A stretch of 64,000 nt of DNA from assembly GCA_026261815.1 (NCBI GenBank), contig JAMPIT010000856.1:14910001-14974000 (forward strand). Direction: 5' to 3'. The DNA comes from Monarcha castaneiventris obscurior. Taxonomy: Eukaryota; Chordata; Aves; Passeriformes; Monarchidae. Shown in pieces: positions 50,701-62,359 of this stretch. Each line of letters opens with the position of its first letter. The first letter of the stretch is position 1. A program made the position numbers and the translations under genes. The notes beneath the pieces were generated by a model, which did no database searches, was not told the DNA's origin, and was given only the letters and a program-made list of their open reading frames with translations.

Positions 50701-52087
50701 AACGTGTTGTGATAGAATGGAGGAAATGTTTTAGGAACAGATAAGAAAGATGCAATCTATATTCTTTCCAATAAAATGTAAATGTCAAACATGTCATCAG
50801 CCATCTCAAGGCAACATTTTAGCAGTGAAATAGGAGACTGCAGATAGATTAGGAAGAAGAGTCAGCCTTGGTAAATTATATAAAAAAGAAAATAACATAG
50901 GAGCAAAAATAATACACGGAGGATACAATGTGAGACTTGCAATACCACATAAGATAGCAAGGCAATTATGTTTGGAAGCTGAAACCTTTTTCTGCTTAAA
51001 AATAATAACGGGAATTAGAGAGATTAGAACTCAGTGAAGTTCAGTTCAAAAAAGCCCATCTGTTCCTGCCACTTCATGGTTTCCTAATCTTCTTTTTTAT
51101 CCCCACAGACATCAGTTCTTGCTCTTCAGAGTGAGTTTGCACAGCTTTGTTCACTTACATTTCTGACTAGAATGATGCCTAATGAAGATCCTGTTTGGTT
51201 TTTCTATTTATTATTCCTGTGTAAATTACCAGCCAATTCCTCCTATTCCTTTTAAGAACACACTTCCTTTTAAATTTATTGGTATTATTCAGAATTTATC
51301 CGTGTTTTAAAGCTAGATTGGGCTGACCTCTGCATGCTTGAGAGTTAAATGGAAACAACCCTTTTCTCCCCATGCTAGCCAGGATTATTCCAGCATTGGG
51401 TTTGAAAGTGCAGCCTTATAAAGTGGGTCTGACTTGCTCCACCACCTCAGTGACCCTTATGGCTCTCCCTTGCAGGAATAAGGGTCAGACTTGGTGGTTC
51501 CTCTGAGCTGGTATCCTTGCTCTGATAATCCTGGTAACCTCATGGGTCATCCAGGTTTGGGATTAGCCCCAAAACAGCTCCTGGCTGCCAGCCCAGCAGT
51601 GCCAAGTAGGTGTGAGCTTCACAGAACAGCTGCTGCAAGCCCTGTACCTGGCAGAGTTTCCATTTGTGTCTTCTCCTGGGTCTTCAATATTTGGACCATA
51701 TTTTAGTCAACAGGTGCTTTATTTCATTGAAGAAAAACCTTTGTGTCCTTATGGGTTTACAGAGTTGGGTTCTGCTGCCCAACTGACCTTAAAACCTTCA
51801 CTGTCCTGTGGCTGCTTTAGCGTGCTCACTCTGTGCCTGGCAGCAGCACAAACGCTGCTCCTGTGAGCCTGTCTGTCCTCAGGTGCTGGAAGGAGCCAGA
51901 ATCCACCCGAGCTGCTCCTCGAGAGCCAGCTCCAGGACAGCCACAACCATAAAAATGTCTGGTGCTGGGCCCAGATTTTCAGCTGGTGTAATAAGCCTTC
52001 CAGTGAAGGCAGTGGAACTGCAAGAATTTGCAGCACACAATGAGCTCTGTCTCACCGTGTCACTTGTGTTTGAGATAAGTGTCCTGG
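44761..52087. other. Unannotated non-coding stretch
   Basis: No gene or transposon was recognised. A run of 16 T follows (GTTT)n at 45430-45445. A two-copy 14-bp direct repeat (tgccttgggattcc) lies at 45661-45688. The part from about 49090 to 49330 is GC-richer, with a cgagcccgagcccg motif, and carries overlapping short frames without domains. The AT-rich stretch 50300-51100 has no long open frame. Confidence 0.55.
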
Positions 52088-52122
52088 CTGTGCTGTGCTG
52101 TGCTGTGCTGTGCTGTGCTGTG
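52088..52122. repeat. (CTGTG)7 microsatellite
   Basis: Seven perfect copies of the pentamer ctgtg. It lies in a region otherwise unique and should be polymorphic in length between individuals. Confidence 0.97.
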
Positions 52123-55100
52123 AAACTCCTGCAGGGTTGGTTTGATTCACAGCATGATCTCTGTCCTTTGCTAAGAGAGCTGTGATGCGGGGATCTGGTG
52201 GTTCTTGTAACTCAGGAGACAAGACTGGAAAGAGAATGTTCTTCTTTTTATATTTTTTTTTTTTCCTCCCTGAAAAGCTGAGGGCCAACCCACAGGACAG
52301 AGGGCACTCTGCTTTCTGCAGAAACAGGGATTTGTGCTGTTACCTTACTTCCTCACAGGCAAACAGCACTGGATTGCTTCTCACATTGGCAATAAAAAAG
52401 TTTCTTGGGGACAGAACCTGGTCTGACACCGCAGGCCAAGGACCCCCCTCTTGTGATCCTACCAACCTGCAAGGGTGAGCCCAGGTACACGCACACCACT
52501 GCAGCACTCCTTCCACAGTTATTAAACTGTTCTTATAACTTCTGCATCCTGTTATGGTGCAAACGTATCTTTTCCCTCAAACCCAAGTTTGGTGGGAGAG
52601 GTTTCACTTCCATGAAAGCACTCCAAATACAGTAACACACAAATTGCATGTGTGTATTCGATCACCACTAATTGCTAGGCTTGCTGTAGAACAGACAAAA
52701 CATTAATTTAAAAATCACTCAGTTTTAAAACAACAACAACAAATAACCCCACAACCTTAAAAGTCTAAAAATTCATCACTTAAAAGTGAGGATCTCAAAG
52801 CACAGGCAGTTATCACAGTGTCTCTGGGAAATGTGATACACCTTTTTTTCTCTCATGCACACAAAGTGAGAGCTCTGCCTCCACTGCCAAAGCATTTTTG
52901 TGACAGCTGAAGCTGGTGAATCCTTTGGGTAACACCAGCCTGAGTGAAATTGAGTGTCACAGGCTTTGACCTTCAGCAATGTCTCTTCTCTAATTAGAAA
53001 GCATGATACTGGGAAATGGAAAGAATTGTTTCGTTTGCAAGAAAAAGACAATTCTGGCTGTCTTTCCTGAATATTTTTGCACATCTCTACAGCTGGAAGG
53101 ATAAGCTGAACAAAGAGCAGTGTTTGTAAGATAATTGAAATTTATGGTTATAGGCAGACACAGACAAAGGTTAAAGACATAATTTTAACAATACGTTGTA
53201 CTTCACACACAAAACCAAGTGTGACATCCTGTCATCTGCTCACAGCAATCTCTGTCTCCTCCCAGACTGAACAAACAACCAAACCCTGTAAATGTATTGC
53301 TGCTAAAAGCACAGGAGAGAACTACAGCAACACAATATTTCCATCAGCTAACCACACATTTGCTCTGTGGTGACCCACTTTCAAATCACCTTGGGATATG
53401 CAGCGAAGGATTTTGGTTATAGACTGCTAACAAATGAAACAAGAAAGGTTAAATGAAAATTTGAGCCCTATTTTTGTTTGTGCAAAACAGTCATTACCCA
53501 GCTGAACGGACAAAGAAAATTATCAAGCACCAGTTGCAGGTTCACTTATAACTAATGGAAAAGGTCTAGTACTGGAAGCTTTAGTGTTGATTCCCCTCAA
53601 AATTTGAGGATAATGGCTTTTAAATTGTTGCAGAATTACTACGACTTTGTGTATTCAGCCAATGCTGGAATTCACCAGGTGATGGGAGAGCTGTCTAGGC
53701 TTTCCTAGCTGAGCACAAGTGAGAGCTAGAAGGCATCTTCAAGGATTACAAAGAATTATTTCAAGTCACAGTATTTAAAAGTAGTAACAGCTGAAAAAAG
53801 CCCAGCAATCGGGTGCCAAAATTTCTTCCCTTTCTTCTCCCTTGTCTCGCAGTATCACAATAAACAGAGAATGTTATCTGAATTAAGGATAACTTGTTTA
53901 ACATCAGAAGCAGAACAGGATACAGGTTTAGATTAGTTACAAAACTACCTAAAAGTACAGTCTAAGCTGTGGCAAAAGTCAGTAACCTTGTGAACAAAAT
54001 GCTCAATTAACATTAAAAACAATGCACGTGTTAAGAGCTTGAGCTAAATTAATCAGTCACTTCTTCCATTTCAAATCTGCATTTACATATGTAAACAGTG
54101 CAGCACTCAGATTTATCTGAAATAAAATGAGAAAATGGGCAATTTCCCTCTAGAGGGGCAGATGTTTAAGTTGTTCTTGTGTTTTTTCACAGATGTTCCC
54201 CTCCCAGTATATTTAAAATGGGATTCCTATCTCAGTTCTGAAAATCCATGTTCTCACACCAAAATGCAGGCACTGCCATAGGCTGTGTGCACATTTTGTG
54301 ATACCTGCACAGCCAGAACCAGAGAGGAAAGCACTTCTGCATCCACAGGTACCCACAGCAGGTTCCCAGTGGGACGTGCCCCACCCTGGCTTCTACAGCT
54401 TCTCTGTGGTAACTTAGGACATGACTAATTGATCATCTCCACAAATCTGAAAATTGTGTGATTTATTACAATTATTACAACATACCATGAGGTCTCAGAG
54501 CACATGGTCTCCTTGTTCTGAGCATTGCACAGTCCTCAGCAAGGAGCTTGAACAGTCCTCAGGAGCTTCCAGGAGAAAAAGATAAGGTTAGAGGCTGGCA
54601 GTGTCCCTGCTGGTGTCCCCACACTGGCACAAGGAGAAAAGGACACATTCTTGGAGGTTTCAGATGGCTAACAAAAATGCTTAGTGCCATTATCAGAGCC
54701 ATTGCTAATCAGCAACCCTTACTGCTCTTGCACCCTAAAGAAGAAAAGAAAATGAAATTATCGTTTTGAAACATGATAGAACAGAAGGAGTAGAACAACC
54801 TTTTTCCTGAAAGCCCAGAATCAAGGAGAGGAAATGAAGGGAGAATGTGAAAACCTCTCCAAGCCTTCTCCTACAAAACATTAAATAAATAAATAAATAA
54901 AAATGTCAAAGGGCAGCCTTGTATGTTTTCTTTAAATCAGCTTCTCCACAGACTGGGGGCAAGATCAGAGGGGGACCACACTCTTGCAGTGTCCAGTTTA
55001 TCCTGCAGGGCACCTGTCAGTCTTCCTGAAACCACGGACATTCCCCCTGCCAGGCAGGTCAAAAGAACAGAGTGAAATGAATCAGCAAGAGTATCCTAAG

Positions 55101-55782
55101 CAACGCAAACCACACTCCAAAATCGCTGCCTCACAGCAGTTTTAGGGCCTGGTTCACCTGCAGAGATAATAATAAGAAATACTATTACTTAAAGTTAATG
55201 GCAGGCAGTGAGCAGAGAACAGGGAGCACAGCTTTCAGGGAAGGGAACCAAAAGATGGTTTTGTTGGCTTGTCTTTGCCTTACCAGCTCCCAGGCTCTGC
55301 AGGAGTCAGAACAGGAGCCCAGTAAGACATCAAGACAGAGACATGGGCAGGAAAAGCTACTACAAATCTGAGAGAAATAAAAACGTGCGCTTCCTAAGGG
55401 GAAGCTCAGGAATGAAAAGTGGGTATCTGCTGTAATGCATTTCAGACTGTCTGTGACCTCCCGTGCAGGCAGAATCAAAGCAGCCTGGACCAGACTGTCC
55501 CATTTCATCTCCTGCAGGTTCATTTCATTCACCAGCAGACAAGTGGGTTTGGTAAGGAGCCACATCCCTCCTTCATGTGCCTTCTCCCCTCCCCAGCCTT
55601 ACCAGTGGATGCAGCCCCTGCACGGGGTGTGAGTGGTGACAGATGGAATGGACCTGACCCAGATTCCAGGTGTGAACTCCCCGTGGCACCTCAGGCACAA
55701 AGGGACGTGGTGAGGGCGCCTGGTGTGACCACCCTGGGGCAAAGGCTGCTTAAATACCCACCCTGATGGGAACTGAAGCGTT
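52123..55782. other. Unannotated non-coding stretch
   Basis: No gene was recognised. A run of 12 T lies at 52253-52264 and a (TAAA)n microsatellite of about five copies at 54882-54903. The minus-strand open frame at 55185-55565 (126 codons) has no recognised domain. Confidence 0.55.
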
Positions 55783-55902
55783 GCCATCCTGCCTTCTGCC
55801 ATCCTGCCTTTTGCCATCCTGCCTTTTGCCATCCTGCCTTCTGCCATCCTGCCTTTTGCCATCCTGCCTTCTGCCATCCTGCCTTTTGCCATCCTGCATT
55901 TC
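55783..55902. repeat. 15-bp minisatellite, 8 copies
   Basis: Eight tandem copies of gccatcctgccttyt, where the fourteenth base alternates between C and T (order C,T,T,C,T,C,T, then a variant last copy gccatcctgcatttc). The period is divisible by three, so all frames free of stops stay open through it. This gives spurious pentapeptide repeats: plus strand PSCLL, minus strand KGRMA/EGRMA. No gene context is seen. Confidence 0.97.
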
Positions 55903-58900
55903 ACAGCCCCAGGGGTTCATGAGAAGGACAAGCAGGGCTGGGAGATGCTCAGGAAGAGAGCCCAGGGCTCTCAGGCAGCCCTGGACCAGGGCTCTCATAA
56001 GCAGCCAGTGCAAACAGATAAATACATGAGAGCCAGGACTGCAGGAGTTTCTTCTCTGGAGTTTTACAAAAATAATTCAGTTGTAATTGGAGAAACTGAG
56101 ATTCATGGAACATTTTCCTTTCCACCAGGCAGATGAATCTATGATTTGTATTCTCTGATTTTAAATGAGATTCTCACCCATCTTCGGTGGCTTTGATTGA
56201 TACAGCACATGAGGCCACTCAGTAAAATGATACAGTGTAGATCAAAGCATGAAAGATAATTTTCCCTGAAATGTATGTAGCTAAGGGTAAGTTATGACTC
56301 TTTGTTTCACAGTTTATGGAACACAATTTCATTTAAAGCCTAAATCTGTCATTTCAGCATTGTTTATCAAAATGCATCCAATACCCTCTCCCCCAGAAGA
56401 ATGGTGTCAAGTCAAAGGCAAAAATCAAACCTGTACAAAGGCATTATTTCAAATACTTAACCATAAAATAAACCAGCTTGTGATTTGCATAAATATTATC
56501 CACATATGATGCATTTGATGCAAGCAAAAGTAATTCATCTGCAAGTTAAATACCCAGAGTGGCAAAAGGTGCTGTAAAATTTATGACAGAAAGACTGCCT
56601 GATGTGTACCTAAAGATGCTATGAACTGCCTTCACCTGCTTGTATATCTATATTTCATCACCTGGGCTTTTGTCATGCAGGAACTGAAGAATATTCCCAA
56701 AAATGTTCACTTTTAATCTTCTTTCTTCATCACCTGTTTTTTGGCTCACTGTCACTCTGGGAATAGATTTTTCCTCAAAATTATTTCACTGCCAAATTAC
56801 TATGTGAAACATAATTAAAGCCACTCCATTTTGGATTTTTTTTTTTGGTTGGTTGGGGGTTTTTTTATTACAGAAACACGAGGCTGGTTGGCTCAAAAAC
56901 AACCTTGCAAACAACCCTGGCACTTCCCTTCCTCCCAGTAAAGCCTCACCACCTCTTTCAGTAAATGTTTACAAATTTAATAGGCTACAGTGAATTTGGG
57001 AGAAATTCCAGAAAGAAAAGAATAGGCATAAGAAAACACGTGGGAAGAGGAAGGGGATGACAAAGGAAACAAAATTCAAGCTATTCTATGCTCATATTTT
57101 AATTTCTTTTCTTCTGTAAAATTTTTGGTGTGTATTTAATTAAGGACACCTTTCTGGAGAGCAATAAGCTTATGTCAATCATCAGCCCTGATGCCACTGA
57201 AACGGAAATCACATGCCAAGTCTGTCTGCTCTTATCCCTGTGAATCCTTGGATCCTTCAGAATTACTCTGTGCTCAGCCTGGAGCGGTTCCACTAACACA
57301 TACACAGGTCACAGATTAAGGATGATTGAAGTCACTCATGCTTTGATCTTCCCTAAAGAGCAGCCCCGGGGGATGCCTTGGCTGTGGTCAGGACGTTTCC
57401 ATGGCTGTAGGATTTGCTGTGCCTTGGCAGAATCACATCTGCAGTGCTGTGAGAATATATGATGTCATCCCTTGTTACAGGTACAAACACCACCACAGTG
57501 ACGACATATTACCAAAGATGTGCTGCTGTGGTCTGAGCCTGTCCTGCCAGCCATTCAAAAGCAAAAAATCTCCCATTGGATCAGCCACCTCCAATGGACA
57601 ACAGCTAAGGGAGCAGGATCCAGTAGCCTTTCCCACCATGGGAAAACCTGGGCTTTCACAACCCAGCTGCACTCACAAATGTAACACATTCAGTTAAAAC
57701 ATATTCAAACACACTCATCCTAAAACATATTCATATTCAGTAAAAACACTCGCTCATGTCTTCAAAAAGAGCTAGACATTGAAGCTGACATTAAGCAATT
57801 AAGTTATCATGCAGAACCAGCAGCACTCAGGATATAAAGGGACAGGACAGATGCTGTTAAAAAGTGCAAGACATAGTTCAGTGCACTCATATTGTTAAGG
57901 CTCACAGAAATTCAAGGCGTGTACAGCACATTCCTGAAACATATTGTTTAGCTGCCAGCCCTGGGGGAAACATCAGGCAAAGGCTCCCAGGACTCTGAAC
58001 CAGGTCGTTGCTGCTCCTCAAGCAGAGGCTGCCCAGGTCTGGGAGCTGGAGGCTCCCTCAGACATGGCTGTCACTGCTTCCATTCCCCCTAAGGACTCTC
58101 AGTGAGGCTTCCATGAGGAGGGAGGCATTTCAGAAAGTTTAGGCTGAGGCCCCTGAGGAGATGGGCTCCAGGGAGAAGCTCTGCCTGCTCTTTACCTCTT
58201 CCCAGCAATGGGCACGTGTTCTGGAAGAGCTTTGGGTAAGGGATGCACTGGGGTCTCTGTGCAACAACTACCAAGGAGCATTGACCCTGTACAGCTAAAT
58301 TCTTGGCATTTAACACCAGTATCTAGACAGGAGCAGGGTGTGCTGGTCTCAGAAGGAAGCACACATACACCAGAGTTTCTGTGCTGGTCAGACAGGTAGC
58401 ACTGCCCTTAGCTGCAACACGTGGTGTTCAATTTAATTAGGCTTCAGGAAGAGTAGAGACAAAGAGAGGAACTCAGTCACCAGCCCGTGTCATTTCTCTC
58501 TGCTTCAGCACCATGGCTCTTTCTCCTTTCTATAAAAATAAGCAATTCCCTGGCTGAAGCATGAAAAGGCTGAACAAACCCCACACAGAGCCACAAGAAA
58601 TACACTGCCTTTGCAAGAAACTTTTGAGAGGGGGAAAAAAAAAAGAAAAGAACAAATTTTAGATCCGCTAAAGTACTGTGATTAGTCTATTTGCAGACTC
58701 TCTCACCCTACAAGGCAGCCTGCAGGGCAGCCAGCCAGCCAAGGTATTCAGGCAAGATATACCAGAAAACAGGATTTTTCTTCTTACATAATTTGTCAAT
58801 GGAAACAAATTCATGTTATTACCAAGCATAAAACCCTGCACGAAGCTATAAAAGCAGGGCTTTTGTTCTGCTGCACAGGAGGAGAACCGGGGTTGCTTAT

Positions 58901-60099
58901 TACCCTGTGAGAAATGCCTACAGGAATCCTGCAGGAGGTTTTGTTAACAATGCACTGCTTTAACTGTCAGCAGAGGGACTTCGTTTTAAATTTCTACTTA
59001 ATAGGTTTATCAGAATTTATAATCAGCCAAAAAAAGTCATAAATGGCCATAGCTCATTCAGCTACTTAAACTAGAGAGAAAATTTTCCCTTACCATAGTT
59101 TAATAGCAATACACAAATAATTAAATCTAAGTCAAAACAAAATTAAAGAAAGGTAAGAGATGCACATATTTTCACCCTTCTGCCCTATGTCTATAGATGG
59201 AAACATCACAAGGGATTCCTGTCTGGACAGAAAAGGCAGCCATACTTCCAGACATCCCTTATTTTTGGTGTGGAGCCGCATCAGTTTGGGGTCTGAAGTG
59301 TTAGATAACATTTGACAGTCCCTCTCCCATCGTTTCAGCTAAATCTTGGTTGCTGAGTTATGTGCAACTCCTCACCTGCACCTGCAGCCCTGCTGAGCCC
59401 CCACTGGCAGGCAGGAGTGGTGGGATCAAAGGGCTGCCCAGGAACACGAAATCCCTGCAGAGCCCTGGAGGAAATCCCTGGTGGGATGTTCTCCTCCACG
59501 GCCACCCAGTCCTGCAGTGGAACAGCAACCCTCCCGCACAGCTTTGGCACCATTAATGCAGCTCCAGTCCTCTGTATTATCTGAGGTCTACATGCTAGTC
59601 TGAATTTTTCATTTTAACCTCAAAACTTTTCTCCTTTCCCCCTTCCTTCAAATATGTCAAAACCAGGTGGAAGCTTTTTGGGGTCTATACAAAGACTTTG
59701 AGAAAGTCCTTTTTTATAGCAGGAAAAGTGTTATGAATGCTTTTGGTTCCTGACCATTTCAAATCTCAGATTAGCCCTATCTACTGAAATGATCACTGCA
59801 GTGCTAAAAAGTTAAAAAAACCCAACTCTGTGTTTATTCATCTTCAACACATTCAAGAGGTTCAGGTCCAAGCTACCTTGCACAAAGGTTAATACTGTTC
59901 AACTGGAGATTCCACTGGTATTTGGTCCAAAATCTCTGCTCTGTTTCACGTACTGCACCATACAAATGTACATCTGCATGGCAAGCATCAATCTACAAAG
60001 TCTTTATTATCTGTCACTCAGTATCCTTTGATGTTCAAGCAAAGCCATTTACCTTTTATTCTTACAACAGCAGGCTGTACTTGCCAGCTTGAGCATCTA
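55903..60099. other. Unannotated non-coding stretch
   Basis: No gene or transposon was recognised. A G/T-rich tract (poly-T, then ggttggttggggg and more T) lies at 56836-56868 and is the complement-type partner of the C/A-rich tracts elsewhere. A tetranucleotide-like gccagccagcc patch lies near 58728-58740. Confidence 0.55.
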
Positions 60100-60280
60100 C
60101 ATCACACCTGACAATAAATGGGAGCCACTCCTGGGAAATCCAATGATCTAATTGAAATAAGCAGGCTGTCTTGAAGAGCATTTATTATTCATTGTGGCTC
60201 CATTAATACTGTATGGCACAGAAGTGATCATATTGAAAAGGTTACTGTCAGATGAGTAAGGAATCTCTGTGTCAGTACAG
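60100..60280. promoter_or_regulatory. Possible conserved non-coding element
   Basis: A compact repeat-free block with caataaatggg, ccaatgatctaattgaaat, catttattattcattg and ccattaatact in succession. The texture resembles a conserved enhancer. This is inference from motif density only. Confidence 0.18.
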
Positions 60281-62320
60281 GAAGGTCAACATCTAAGAGT
60301 GGGACTGAGGCAGACAGTCAGTCATTTATACACAGCGTGATGAAAAGTGACAGAGCTGGAGACAGAGCCACCACTAGAGCTTCACTTTGAATAATTCAGT
60401 AATCCTTTTGTTCTTCTTCATGGAACCTGACAATAGTTTGCATATTTTTAAATTGCCCTGATAAGGCCATGAGAAATGTTCTACTGATAAAAGTGCAGAA
60501 TACAAATTGGTGCTGGATTTACTTAACTGCCCACAATAGATCATCCTGACATAATTTTCCCCTTAAGCAACAACATGGAGGGGAAAAAAAAAAAAAGCAA
60601 GCAGTGTTTCACTTCCAAGTATGTATCAGAAAAATGTTTCTATTTCAAGATAAAACATGAGAGAGAACAGAGAAAAGGACAGTCCTAGAAGGAAACCTTT
60701 TCCATATGTGCAAATGCATGTATTGAAAAAAAAATCTAAAAAATCAAAGTAGTTTCATTTCTTACATTAATTCCTGCAGTAGTAAGAGATGACAACATGC
60801 CCTAACAAATGGGGGGTGAAACTCTTTAAGATAGGGAGATAAGAATCTGGATGGAGGGTAACTGTACCTTCCTTCCCCAAACTCCATCTGGATCCAAATA
60901 AATTCTGAGGTCTCCACACATAACTTCTTTCCAGACAGGGCACAATGCAGGCTGTGAAGGATCTCCCCTAGACGCATTCCAGTTCACACTCATTCCCAGC
61001 ACTCAGGATTACTGCAGGAGGAAGCCAACACACCTTGCAGAGGGTGGGTTTTCAGCAGGATGATGTCCCCTCTGTCTCTGGCTCCTCCACCCCATGTTCC
61101 AGTTTCCCAAAGCCATCCTCAGGCTGCCTCACCTGCATGAACTGCACAAGGCAGATCCAAGCTGGCAATTCACTATTTTCACCCTTACCAAATTTGTGGA
61201 ACTCTTGTCAGTGGTGCATTCACTTTAACTCCCAAGAAAGGCCAATTTCCCCAGATTAACCTGTGATTTCCCTGGATTAACCTGTGAAAGCAGGGAGTGG
61301 AGGGAGGGGAAACCTAACATCTTGGAAAGGGATAACTTCTAATCGACTAACTTTCTGATAATTAATTAAAATGTTACCAGTTCTCTAATTGAAAAATGTT
61401 GAATGTATTCCATCATTTTTTTCCCGTTACATGAATCATTAAAGGACACCTAATACAGATTACCCCTTTCAAACACAATCTTCCTGCTAAAGAAAGTCAG
61501 TAATGCTGCCAAGGTCAAACACCCAGCTAAACCCCAATGAGGGCAGGCAACCAGTGATTAGAGTGCTTGGTAAGATTTAGAAAATGTCAAACTGATAAAT
61601 GATGGCTTTCCAGATTTAAGGCAGAACACATGCAGTGTAGTACACAGGTCAATACCTTCCCATGAATAATGCATTTGCCTGTGAGGTGGTCCACACACAG
61701 CCTGATAGCTCTCGACCACCTCGAAGGAATTAACTCAAGCAAACAAGCTGTAGGTAGGATCTGTTTATACAAAATACAGAAGGAAGGAGGTTTATCTTCT
61801 TTAGGTGGCAGAAGTTCCATAACACCTCAATCCTCTTCCTTTTTTTCTTTTTTTTTTTTTTTTTCTGGTGGGTTACGAAGATTTTACTGTTTGTTATTAA
61901 TAGTGGCTTTAAATATACACTTAATATCAGTGCACTTCTACTCCTTTTCAGATGCACAGAAACCATCACAACATGAATTCATAATCACCAGAACCGTGAA
62001 TAAATATTTTTCACAAGCATAAATTATTTCTGTAGATGGTGCAGTACAGGAGTTGCCTGTAGTTTGCCTCTTAATTGGTACCTTAGGAGATGAGGGAGAG
62101 GGGAAGAGACTGCTCTGAAGTGTGTTCCATCACACCCAGGAGACAGCTGGTATCACTGATACCCCTTTCCTTATTTCTACCTGCTTCATCATTTTTTCTC
62201 TAACCAATGTGAATGGTCACACTCTGGTAGCATTGTAGGTACAAGGTATTTCACTCACCCTGACACAGAGGAGTCAGTGCAGAGACAGAACAAGTCTACA
62301 GCCACAATTTAGGGCGTGCA
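60281..62320. other. Unannotated stretch with small repeats
   Basis: No gene was recognised. It holds a run of 13 A (60584-60596), two adjacent 21-bp copies (tttcc..gattaacctgtga) at 61246-61287 differing at two positions, and a run of 17 T (61848-61864). The T run creates a lysine-rich spurious frame on the minus strand. Confidence 0.6.
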
Positions 62321-62359
62321 GCACGTGGGAGGGGTGCTCATGATAGAGCACCCACGTGC
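62321..62359. promoter_or_regulatory. Hairpin with two CACGTG E-boxes
   Basis: The left arm gcacgtggg+tgctc (with an extra 5-base aggg-g insertion) pairs with the right arm gagcacccacgtgc over a 6-base loop (atgata). The result places two palindromic CACGTG boxes about 31 bases apart in mirrored context. CACGTG is bound by bHLH factors such as CLOCK/BMAL1, MYC and USF, whether or not the hairpin forms. Sequence symmetry is seen; binding is inferred. Confidence 0.4.

Noticed and set aside
55599..55904. Pentapeptide-repeat protein on either strand
   Set aside because: The peptide repeat is only the translation of a 15-bp minisatellite; flanks show no gene.
61730..61969. Lysine-rich minus-strand small protein
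   Set aside because: The lysine run is the translation of a 17-base poly-T tract on the plus strand.
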